Shown in pieces: positions 1-4,559 of a stretch of 5,355 bases of DNA. Numbering within the stretch: the first letter of the stretch is position 1; each line of letters begins with the position of its first letter. Origin of the DNA: Phenylobacterium sp. (GTDB taxonomy: Bacteria > Pseudomonadota > Alphaproteobacteria > Caulobacterales > Caulobacteraceae); assembly GCA_028291285.1 (NCBI GenBank), contig JAQGIJ010000410.1, positions 1 to 5,355 on the forward strand, written 5' to 3'. The position numbers and the translations under genes are program-made. A model generated the notes under the pieces. That model ran no database searches and was not told where the DNA came from. It saw only the letters and a list, made by a program, of their open reading frames with translations.

Positions 1-465
1 ATGGAGGCGCAATTGCAAGCGCACGACCACGCCGGCCGGCTCAACTATTTCAACCAGCTGTTCACGAATGACTTGGCGCGAGCTGAGCAATTGGTGAAGC
101 AGCGCCTCGGCCCCCGAGGCCTGGCGAACCTCGCCCAGCAACATTTCGATGCGCTGACGGCCGACGCATACAACGCCGGAGCCAAGGGCGCCTTGGGGCC
201 CCAGATGCTGCAGAATATATGGGATGGCCAGTTGAGTGCGGCGGGACAGCAATTCAACGCCTACAAGGGCACGGACCAAAGCACCGGCCAAAAGCGAATT
301 CTTCCCGGACTCGTGAAGCGCAGTCTCGAGCAGGCCGCGATCTTCAACCGGGGCGACTACAACTACGCGCCGAGCAATGCGGACATAGACGCCGCCACGC
401 GGGCCGCAATCGCCGCGAGTGTGCGGCGCAGACCCGCGGGCAGGTTATTCCTGTTTTGTTCTTGA
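1..465 (+). CDS. GH24 (phage-type) lysozyme/endolysin, C-terminal part
   Basis: Muramidases of this family cleave the glycan strand of peptidoglycan; phages use them for lysis and some bacteria as antibacterial effectors. Seen: residues 47-63 (QHFDALTADAYNAGAKG) match the family's 'qFDALvsFaFNvGaga' block. The stretch before it (NDLARAEQLV, 23-32) fits the helix that precedes that block, and 100-115 (ILPGLVKRSLEQAAIF) matches the 'vlpGLvrRReaEaalf' ending. A ~39-residue tail of unknown role follows. The catalytic Glu and the G-x-x-T-x-G-Y-G region of the family lie N-terminal to all this and are absent here, so either the gene begins upstream of the window and the ATG at base 1 is internal (preferred), or the copy is truncated and inactive. 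A hand count gives about 57% GC at 241-300, lower than the packaging genes. The family call rests on recalled consensus, not a search. Confidence 0.75.
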   Translation: MEAQLQAHDHAGRLNYFNQLFTNDLARAEQLVKQRLGPRGLANLAQQHFDALTADAYNAGAKGALGPQMLQNIWDGQLSAAGQQFNAYKGTDQSTGQKRILPGLVKRSLEQAAIFNRGDYNYAPSNADIDAATRAAIAASVRRRPAGRLFLFCS

Positions 466-511
466 CGCCGCGGAGCTGAGCCGCACATTGTGGCTCCAAA
501 TGTAGGAACCG

Positions 512-919
512 ATGCGCATGAGGTTTGGGACGGTTTTGCTGGCGCTGAGCCTAGCAATGTTCGCCGGGCCTGCGGGTTCTGCGCCGAAGAAGACGTCGTA
601 CAAGCATGTCGTGGAACGCGCCTGGGCGACTGCGCTGCGTCCGCAAAACGCGACCGGTCGGTGTTGGGCCAAGATCGGCCGCGATCCGGCCTTGGCGCTC
701 ACGAGGTATTGCGTCCAGAACGCGCCGACGCTCCATAACCACTGTTGGTCGGGTAACAGTTGCGAGCTATTGGCAGGCGCGATCTGGGGTTGGTGCAGGG
801 ACTCGAAATGGGACCCGGCCGTGACCGGCGCGACACCCCCCGATCCGAAGCATCTGCCGTGTTCATCCTCCTTCGACATGTTCGGCTGGGATAACGTCGA
901 GGGAACGCTAGCCTATTGA
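512..919 (+). CDS. Small secreted six-cysteine protein; possible lysozyme partner or inhibitor
   Basis: The family is not recognised. The protein has a short basic start (MRMR), a hydrophobic core at residues 5-19 and a small-residue cleavage region ending near A24 (GSA/PKK), so export by Sec to the periplasm or outside is likely. There is no lipobox cysteine, so it is not a typical Rz1-type lipoprotein spanin. The mature part (~111 aa) has six cysteines (51, 67, 78, 84, 95, 117), an even number suited to disulfides, and several tryptophans. An AGGAA ribosome site at 504-508 is 3 nt from ATG 512 and 9 nt from the in-frame ATG 518; the latter spacing is more usual, so the true protein may be 133 aa. 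It starts 46 nt after the lysozyme stop and is probably co-transcribed. Its location and envelope targeting fit a periplasmic inhibitor or immunity protein for that lysozyme, but this is inferred from context only. Confidence 0.7.
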   Translation: MRMRFGTVLLALSLAMFAGPAGSAPKKTSYKHVVERAWATALRPQNATGRCWAKIGRDPALALTRYCVQNAPTLHNHCWSGNSCELLAGAIWGWCRDSKWDPAVTGATPPDPKHLPCSSSFDMFGWDNVEGTLAY

Positions 920-1000
920 TCGTACTCCCCACCGCGCAGGCTTGCCTGGCGCAAATCACCGCGGAATTCACGAAATGACATGATCGCCGGATTGGGCGGT

Positions 1001-1039
1001 CGAGGGGCCTCGCGGGCGACTGCGGGGCCTTCGGTTTTT
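1001..1039 (+). terminator. Rho-independent terminator candidate after the secreted-protein gene
   Basis: The hairpin can form as CGAGGG (1001-1006) with CCTTCG (1028-1033), including one G-U pair, followed by G and TTTTT (1035-1039). A competing inner stem pairs GGCCTCGC (1006-1013) with GCGGGGCC (1022-1029). It is 82 nt downstream of the stop at 919. The second repeat copy retains an equivalent hairpin with a T-run although nearby bases have changed, which supports a real RNA structure. Confidence 0.55.
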
Positions 1040-1142
1040 CGCAGAGTGTCGGCGCAGCCGTTGGCGCGCCTTCGAGACAGCCCGCCAGCCGACACACGGT
1101 CCTGAACCTCTACGCGCAAGAGCGGCGGAGGCGGGCTTTCCC

Positions 1143-1160
1143 ATGCCTGAGCTCGCGTGA
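1143..1160 (+). CDS. Five-codon leader mini-ORF (MPELA), left copy
   Basis: A strong GGAGG (1127-1131) lies 11 nt before an ATG that opens a five-codon frame. Its TGA (1158-1160) overlaps the GTG (1157-1159) that can start the 65-aa ORF, giving the GTGA overlap typical of translational coupling. No other good ribosome site precedes that GTG. The same arrangement, base for base, occurs in the second repeat copy at 3199-3216. Very short frames arise by chance, so this is a candidate only. Confidence 0.3.
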   Translation: MPELA

Positions 1161-1354
1161 GGCTTGCCATGCATCGCCTGATCGAAAGGGCGGCGCGGCA
1201 GGCCCGCGGGCTCGGGTTCTGCGTGCGGCGCGCGGAGCGCGGCTGGAGCGTCTGGCGGCTGTCGCCCACCGGGTGGGTGTGGCACGCGCAGTTCGCCACC
1301 CGCGACGACGCCGAGGGCTACCTGGTCGCTAAGCTGGTCCACGTGGACCGCTGA
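1157..1354 (+). CDS. Small basic protein of the repeat, copy A (65 or 61 aa)
   Basis: The family is not recognised. Two starts are possible: GTG 1157, overlapping the stop of a five-codon leader frame, or ATG 1169 (61 aa), preceded by a modest GTGAGG. The protein opens with an Arg-rich amphipathic helix (MHRLIERAARQARGLGF). Then comes a Trp-rich part with two probable short strands (GWSVWRLSPTGWVWHAQF) and an acidic-to-hydrophobic closing helix (TRDDAEGYLVAKL), suggesting a helix-strand-strand-helix fold. No signal peptide or membrane segment is visible. The copy at 3213 differs over this frame by six synonymous and four amino-acid changes (R to G, G to D, H to Q, D to E in 61-aa positions 13, 50, 58 and 60). 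The even mix of change without any frameshift argues that it is translated. A role as an adaptor or regulator of the cassette is speculation. Confidence 0.65.
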   Translation: MRLAMHRLIERAARQARGLGFCVRRAERGWSVWRLSPTGWVWHAQFATRDDAEGYLVAKLVHVDR

Positions 1355-1439
1355 AACCCCGCCTCCCCAGGGGCCCGCGCGCCGCACGCAGGTTCGATTT
1401 GCAGCGGGGAATCTTCCTTTTCGCGCCCTCGTGCCGCCG

Positions 1440-1455
1440 GCGGGCCGCTGCCCGC
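1440..1455 (+). promoter_or_regulatory. Small hairpin just before the HNH gene's ribosome site
   Basis: GCGGGC (1440-1445) and GCCCGC (1450-1455) form a perfect 6-bp stem with a 4-base loop, ending 9 nt before the GGAGA ribosome site (1465-1469). It could slow translation or protect the message. GC-rich DNA makes such stems often by chance, and there is no second copy with which to test conservation. Confidence 0.2.
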
Positions 1456-1474
1456 GGAACATCCGGAGACAGTG

Positions 1475-2482
1475 ATGTTGCCCGATGAAGATGACGGCGG
1501 CGTCGCCGGCGTGTCGACGCAGGATATCCTTGACCGGCTCCAGCAGATGCGAACCCAGCTTTTCGGCGCCGGGGCGGCTCCGGACGCAGAGCCGCAGGCG
1601 CAGATCGGTCCACCCGCCTCACGTGCGGGCAGCCTCTTCGGGGGCGGCTGGGCGCGATATCTGGCCGGACGGCCGACTCACAGTCCGCCGCCGGACGCTC
1701 AGGCGATCATCAACAGCGTTCCCGCGGAAGTGTGGCTCGCTCGCGCCAAGCTGGCGCAGCGGGGTGTGCCACTTCGGCCGGTTTGGGAAGGCTATGGCGG
1801 CGGGTCTGAGGCGGCGGCCGCGAGCGCGCGCCCTGAGCAGGAGCCTCCGCTGTTCTCGAGTCAGGCCGGGATGAGCGATCCTGTGCAGTCAGGCGGCTCT
1901 CCCCAGTCGTGGCAGACCCAAGGTATTTCGAATGCGGTTTGGCGCCCCCACTCCCTCCACGATCCGTATGAAGAGCCCACCTTTGATAGAGGTTTGGACG
2001 GCCCAGCGGATGGCGGCCAATTCCTTGAGATCGGCAATCCCGCAAATCCACGCCTGATACGCGAATGGGAGAAGAGGGAAGGACGCGCTTGGCCAACGGA
2101 TCCTGTGACGGGCCGTCGGTATGACGTCGCTCATACTAGAGCGATCGCTGACGGCGGGACGAACACTTTGGACAACATACGTCCCATGCGCCCAGACGAG
2201 CATATGGCTGAGCACATGGCGAATGGTGATCACGCACGGTGGGCGCAACGCCAGTGGATCGCACGGGCGTTCGGCGGGAGAGTCGCAAGCGTATTAGGTC
2301 CGCTCGGCTTGCTTTCGGACGCGCTAGGGGTCGCGTCTGGTCGCATCCGTACCGATACGTTCGACAACTTCACGAGCGACCTCTTCGGATGGCCGAGCAT
2401 TGAAGACCGTCAACGGGCCTTCGAGCGCGATCAGAAGCTCAGGAATCCAAACTGGAAGGCAGGCGATCCGATTGCCACTTGA
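1475..2482 (+). CDS. HNH-nuclease protein resembling a polymorphic toxin (335 aa)
   Basis: Predicted metal-dependent endonuclease acting on DNA (or RNA). The start is ATG 1475, 5 nt after GGAGA (1465-1469); GTG 1472 is too close to that site. Residues 1-130 are Pro/Ala/Gly-rich with a short helix (STQDILDRLQQMRTQL, 14-29) and no signal peptide. The nuclease domain spans about 188-262. It has DVAH (H220), a GG turn (227-228), N234 in LDNIRP, H243 and H247 in DEHMAEH, then GDHARW (251-256). The order D-V-x-H, GG, N-I-x-P, H, GD-x-x-RW is what I know from HNH toxins at the ends of Rhs and CdiA-type proteins. The last 70 residues hold a Gly/Leu-rich stretch (GGRVASVLGPLGLLSDALG) and a charged tail. 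GC falls from about 73-77% in the N-terminal half to 55-63% from about base 1920, as if the C-terminal part had a different origin. Alternative: a packaging-associated HNH protein, though those I know (HK97 gp74 type) are much shorter. Confidence 0.78.
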   Translation: MLPDEDDGGVAGVSTQDILDRLQQMRTQLFGAGAAPDAEPQAQIGPPASRAGSLFGGGWARYLAGRPTHSPPPDAQAIINSVPAEVWLARAKLAQRGVPLRPVWEGYGGGSEAAAASARPEQEPPLFSSQAGMSDPVQSGGSPQSWQTQGISNAVWRPHSLHDPYEEPTFDRGLDGPADGGQFLEIGNPANPRLIREWEKREGRAWPTDPVTGRRYDVAHTRAIADGGTNTLDNIRPMRPDEHMAEHMANGDHARWAQRQWIARAFGGRVASVLGPLGLLSDALGVASGRIRTDTFDNFTSDLFGWPSIEDRQRAFERDQKLRNPNWKAGDPIAT

Positions 2483-2506
2483 AGTCGGGAGTGCTCTCTT
2501 TGCCGC

Positions 2507-2992
2507 ATGAGAGCAGCGCCCGTCGACATCTCCGGCTTTCCGACGGGCGCCCCGGAGATCAGCTACGACGAGCCCGACGACCGGGCGCATCTTGAGCGAA
2601 TGGAATTGGATACGCGCGCCTATGTGGCGAGCTTCAGTTCGTCGCCGCCGATCGAGAAGGTGACGTTCGCCTTCGGTTTGCCGCCGAAGCTGGCGCTGTT
2701 CCTCATCCGCTACGCGACCCCCATCACGCGGGGCGAACTCGCCGGAGAGATCGAGCAGTGGGTCGTGGTCGGCGATCTGCCGTTCATGTGCTTCGAGACA
2801 GAGGATGCGCCGACGCCTTCGCTCGCCTTGCAGCTCTACTGCGCGATCGCGCAGGATTGGGCCGACCGGGTGCTCGCGGGAGAGGACCTCTCCGAGAGCT
2901 ATCCGATCCCCGTGGAACCGACGCGCGAGTACGCGGAGATGCTGCTGAGCCGGGTGGCTCTCATCCGCGAGGAGCTCGTGCCGCGGACTTGA
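2507..2992 (+). CDS. Acidic 161-aa protein, probable immunity protein to the HNH nuclease
   Basis: It lies 24 nt after the nuclease stop and is surely in the same transcript. It has no signal peptide or membrane helix, so it is cytoplasmic, the compartment in which a nuclease must be neutralised. By count it has 27 Asp/Glu against 13 Lys/Arg (net about -14), common for inhibitors that mask a basic nuclease surface. Residues 58-95 (from GLPPKLALF through EQWVVVGDLPFM) look like a helix-strand core. 105-125 and 139-157 are probable helices (AQDWADRVLAG; TREYAEMLLSRV). The WVVVGDLP and TREYAEML segments resemble a family I have seen beside polymorphic toxins but cannot name. The ribosome site is weak: GGGAG (2487-2491) is 15 nt from ATG 2507, so translational coupling to the upstream gene is plausible. 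The function is inferred from position, size and charge, with no catalytic motif seen. Confidence 0.72.
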   Translation: MRAAPVDISGFPTGAPEISYDEPDDRAHLERMELDTRAYVASFSSSPPIEKVTFAFGLPPKLALFLIRYATPITRGELAGEIEQWVVVGDLPFMCFETEDAPTPSLALQLYCAIAQDWADRVLAGEDLSESYPIPVEPTREYAEMLLSRVALIREELVPRT

Positions 2993-3064
2993 GGGCCTTG
3001 CGGAGCGCCGCAAATCACCGCGGAATTCACGAAATGAGATGATCGCCCAGGTGGCGGTCGAGGG

Positions 3065-3089
3065 GCCTCGCGGGACTTGCGGGGCTTTT
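3065..3089 (+). terminator. Rho-independent terminator candidate after the acidic-protein gene
   Basis: GCCTCGC (3065-3071) pairs with GCGGGGC (3079-3085), including one T-G wobble, around the 7-nt loop GGGACTT, and is followed directly by TTTT (3086-3089). The tail is clearer than in the left repeat copy. It starts 73 nt after the stop at 2992 and would close the HNH/acidic-protein transcript, separating it from the small gene and the packaging genes. Confidence 0.55.
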
Positions 3090-3198
3090 GTCGTTTCAGA
3101 GGTTTCTGCGCTCGTTCCTGAGCGCCTTGCGAACAGCCCGCCAGCCGACACACGGTCTTGAACCTCTACGCGCAAGAGCGGCGGAGGCGGGCTTTCCC

Positions 3199-3216
3199 AT
3201 GCCTGAGCTCGCGTGA
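3199..3216 (+). CDS. Five-codon leader mini-ORF (MPELA), right copy
   Basis: This is identical to the left-copy frame, with GGAGG at 3183-3187, 11 nt spacing, and TGA (3214-3216) overlapping GTG 3213. The alternative in-gene ribosome site of the left copy (GTGAGG) has decayed here to GTGAGA, which makes entry through this leader more plausible. Translation is unproven. Confidence 0.3.
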   Translation: MPELA

Positions 3217-3410
3217 GACTTGCCATGCATCGACTGATCGAAAGGGCGGCGCGGCAGGCCGGCGGGCTTGGGTTCTGCGTGCGGCGCGCGGAGCGCGGCT
3301 GGAGCGTCTGGCGGCTGTCGCCCACCGGGTGGGTGTGGCACGCGCAGTTCGCGACCCGCGACGACGCCGAGGACTACCTGGTCGCCAAGCTGGTCCAGGT
3401 CGAGCGCTGA
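3213..3410 (+). CDS. Small basic protein of the repeat, copy B (65 or 61 aa)
   Basis: Paralogue of the gene at 1157, with 61 of 65 residues identical. The Trp-rich centre (GWSVWRLSPTGWVWHAQF) is unchanged and the substitutions are confined to positions 17, 54, 62 and 64 of the 65-aa form. Starts are GTG 3213 or ATG 3225. Unlike copy A it sits directly ahead of phage structural and packaging genes: its stop is 80 nt from ATG 3491 and no clear terminator intervenes, so it may be the first gene of that transcript. A weak hairpin (AGCCCC 3411-3416 with GGGGCT 3428-3433) follows the stop but lacks a T-run. Because this copy leads into core phage genes, it may be the ancestral one and copy A the one brought in with the cassette. 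That order is inference. Confidence 0.67.
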   Translation: MRLAMHRLIERAARQAGGLGFCVRRAERGWSVWRLSPTGWVWHAQFATRDDAEDYLVAKLVQVER

Positions 3411-3475
3411 AGCCCCGCCCTCCCCCAGGGGCTCGCGCGCCGCACGCAGGTTTTTCCATTCCTCCAGAAAAGAAG

Positions 3476-3483
3476 AGAGAGGG
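3476..3483 (+). promoter_or_regulatory. Ribosome binding site fixing the virion-like gene start
   Basis: The purine-rich GAGAGAGGG region (about 3475-3483) ends 7 nt before ATG 3491. The reading frame is open upstream to 3158, but that extension overlaps the small repeat gene in another frame and lacks its own ribosome site, so ATG 3491 is taken as the start. Confidence 0.7.
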
Positions 3484-3490
3484 TTTCGCC

Positions 3491-4252
3491 ATGGCTGGCG
3501 TTGGGCAGAAGTACGGGATTTCCGGGTCGCAAGGCTCGGGCTGGACGTTCGGGGGTGGCCTGGCCGTGCCTGCGGGCATGTTCGTGACCGAGAGCGCGGT
3601 GGCGTCGATCACGGCCGGGACGACGCGGACGCACGCGGGTGCGGCGGCGCTGGCGCAGGAGGTCAACCGAGTGGACACGGCGACCGCGCCGGCGGCGGGC
3701 TCGACGCTGGGCGACGGCGTGCGGCTGATGGCGGCCGTGGCCGGGCTGACGATCCTGGTGATCAACAACACGGCCCAACCCGTGCAGGTTTATGGGACGG
3801 GCTCCGACACCCTCAACACCGTGGCGGGCGCCACCGGCGTCATGCTGCCGCCGCAGGGGATGTACCTGTTCGCTTCGGCCGCGGCCGGGGCCTGGACGTG
3901 CGAGGGTATCGGCACCGGGGCTTCCGGCGGCTATCCCACGGTGACGGCGGTGGATGCGCTGACCGCCAAGGCCGGCGGAGGGCAGGCGGGCGCGACGGTG
4001 TGCGCGGCGGTGATCAACCGCTTCACGACGGTGGCGACGGCGGCGGACTCCGGCCTGCTGCCGGCGGCCAAGGCCGGGATGCAGATCACGGTGACCAACG
4101 CGCACGCGACCAACTCCATGAACCTGTTCCCGGCGAGCGGCGAGCAGATCAATTCGGCCGGCGCCAACGTCGCCTTCGCGCTCGCGGCCGGCAAGACGGC
4201 GAGCTTCACCAGCGCGGCGAACGGAGCCTGGCACGCCGTGCTGAGCGCGTAA
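3491..4252 (+). CDS. Phage virion-like protein with two tandem beta-rich units (253 aa)
   Basis: No named family is recognised. The protein is rich in Ala, Gly, Thr and Val, with no signal peptide, no membrane segment and only two Cys (137, 171), which suits a capsid decoration, head-fibre or similar surface protein. It contains two related units. Unit 1 (about 59-139) runs from NRVDTATAPAAG through GLTILVINN, DTLNTVAG and LPPQGMYLF to GAWTCEG. Unit 2 (about 176-252) runs from NRFTTVATAADSG through GMQITVTNA, EQINSAGAN and LAAGKTASF to GAWHAVLS. The shared plan is: hydrophobic strand ending in N, a 'd-x-(L/I)-N' turn, a Gly-rich loop, a strand ending in F, then G-A-W. A 43-residue Gly/Ser-rich N-terminus (SGSQGSGWTFGGG) precedes them. 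It is followed after 4 nt by the small-terminase-like gene, so it belongs to the phage late operon. The structural role is inferred from context and composition. Confidence 0.75.
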   Translation: MAGVGQKYGISGSQGSGWTFGGGLAVPAGMFVTESAVASITAGTTRTHAGAAALAQEVNRVDTATAPAAGSTLGDGVRLMAAVAGLTILVINNTAQPVQVYGTGSDTLNTVAGATGVMLPPQGMYLFASAAAGAWTCEGIGTGASGGYPTVTAVDALTAKAGGGQAGATVCAAVINRFTTVATAADSGLLPAAKAGMQITVTNAHATNSMNLFPASGEQINSAGANVAFALAAGKTASFTSAANGAWHAVLSA

Positions 4253-4256
4253 GCGC

Positions 4257-4559
4257 GTGGCGCGCAAGGCGAACACGGCGCTGACGCCCGGCTCGGCCGC
4301 CCGGCGGCTGGCGGCGATCGAGCGCTCGGGGCCGACGCCGCTGGACTACATGCTGCAGGTGATGCGCGACGAGAGCCTCGAGCCCGCCAAGCGGCTCGAC
4401 GCCGCCAAAGCCGCCGCGCCCTACGTGCATCCGCGGCTGGCCAGCGTGGCGGTGGGCAACCAGGACGACAGGCCGTTCGAACAGGTGATCCGATGGGCGC
4501 TGACCGAGGCCGAGGGCGCGCCGGACCCGTCCGCGAACACGCAAGACGTGAAGTCGTGA
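4257..4559 (+). CDS. Small terminase subunit-like protein (100 aa)
   Basis: The likely role is recognising phage DNA and loading it onto the large terminase. The start is GTG 4257, 4 nt after the preceding TAA, and the end overlaps the large terminase start by GTGA, so all three genes are translationally coupled. The sequence is basic at the N-terminus (MARKANTALTPGSAARRLAA), then has the segment TPLDYMLQVMRDESLEPAKR (27-46) followed by DAAKAAAPYVHPRLAS (48-63). That pairing is familiar from short proteins lying just before large terminases in alphaproteobacterial prophages. The C-terminal 30 residues are acidic and look flexible, a plausible site for binding the large subunit. At 100 aa it is shorter than classical small terminases (about 140-180 aa), and no clear helix-turn-helix can be assigned by eye, so the call rests on position and family resemblance. 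Confidence 0.72.
   Translation: MARKANTALTPGSAARRLAAIERSGPTPLDYMLQVMRDESLEPAKRLDAAKAAAPYVHPRLASVAVGNQDDRPFEQVIRWALTEAEGAPDPSANTQDVKS

Larger units (their letters stand above)
951..1394 (+). repeat. Direct repeat, left copy (~444 bp)
   Basis: This copy matches 3010-3452 in the same orientation. By eye, the start (951-1030) differs at a handful of positions with two 2-base gaps. The middle, about 1031-1076, is poorly conserved. From 1077 to the small ORF stop at 1354 the copies differ at 11 positions and have no gaps. The tail (1355-1394) is again highly similar, and similarity stops abruptly after 1394. The repeat carries a terminator-like hairpin, a leader with a mini-ORF and one small gene. 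The sequence after each copy is unrelated: the HNH gene here, the phage virion-like gene after the other copy. No transposase or terminal inverted repeats are visible. Confidence 0.93.
3010..3452 (+). repeat. Direct repeat, right copy (~443 bp)
   Basis: Same orientation and gene content as 951-1394, starting at the shared GCAAATCACC and ending at the shared GCCGCACGCAGGTT. The offset between copies is 2059 at the start, 2056 from the leader through the small ORF and 2058 at the end, so only a few small indels separate them. The copy starts 18 nt after the stop of the acidic-protein gene and ends 39 nt before the virion-like gene. Recombination between the copies would remove one repeat plus the HNH/acidic-protein pair as a ~2.06-kb circle. 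Confidence 0.93.

Noticed and set aside
968..1462. 164-codon - strand frame across the first repeat
   Set aside because: Arg/Pro/Ala-rich with no recognisable motif. It is antisense to a small ORF whose substitutions between copies look coding on the + strand.
1975..2482. HNH domain as a homing endonuclease of an intron or intein
   Set aside because: It is fused in frame to an unrelated N-terminal region, followed by its own partner gene, and does not interrupt a conserved gene. No intron or splice signals are seen.
2480..2506. HNH and acidic genes in one frame separated by a single TGA, possible readthrough fusion
   Set aside because: One chance in three of sharing a frame. No readthrough context is recognisable, and the spacer has its own purine-rich site before ATG 2507.
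2324..3325. Long open frame of 333 codons on the - strand
   Set aside because: It is antisense to the HNH end, the acidic-protein gene and the second repeat, Arg/Pro-rich, and matches an antisense frame in the first repeat. GC-rich coding DNA commonly leaves such shadows.
3411..3433. Hairpin after the second small ORF as a terminator
   Set aside because: The six-base stem has an 11-base loop and no T-run, and the equivalent stem in the first copy is weaker.
951..3452. Repeats as attL/attR of an integrative element
   Set aside because: The repeats are ~444 bp, carry a gene and show scattered divergence. No integrase or tRNA is in the window. Homologous duplication explains them better.
951..3452. 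Insertion sequence or composite transposon
   Set aside because: No transposase-like protein, terminal inverted repeats or target duplications can be seen at the repeat edges.
3158..3490. Upstream extension of the virion-like gene (would give 364 aa)
   Set aside because: It overlaps the small repeat gene in another frame, is Arg-rich, and a good ribosome site precedes ATG 3491.
3374..4276. 300-codon open frame on the - strand
   Set aside because: It is antisense to the virion-like gene, with extreme Arg/Gly/His content and no ribosome site. It is a shadow of a gene that has a clear start and motifs.
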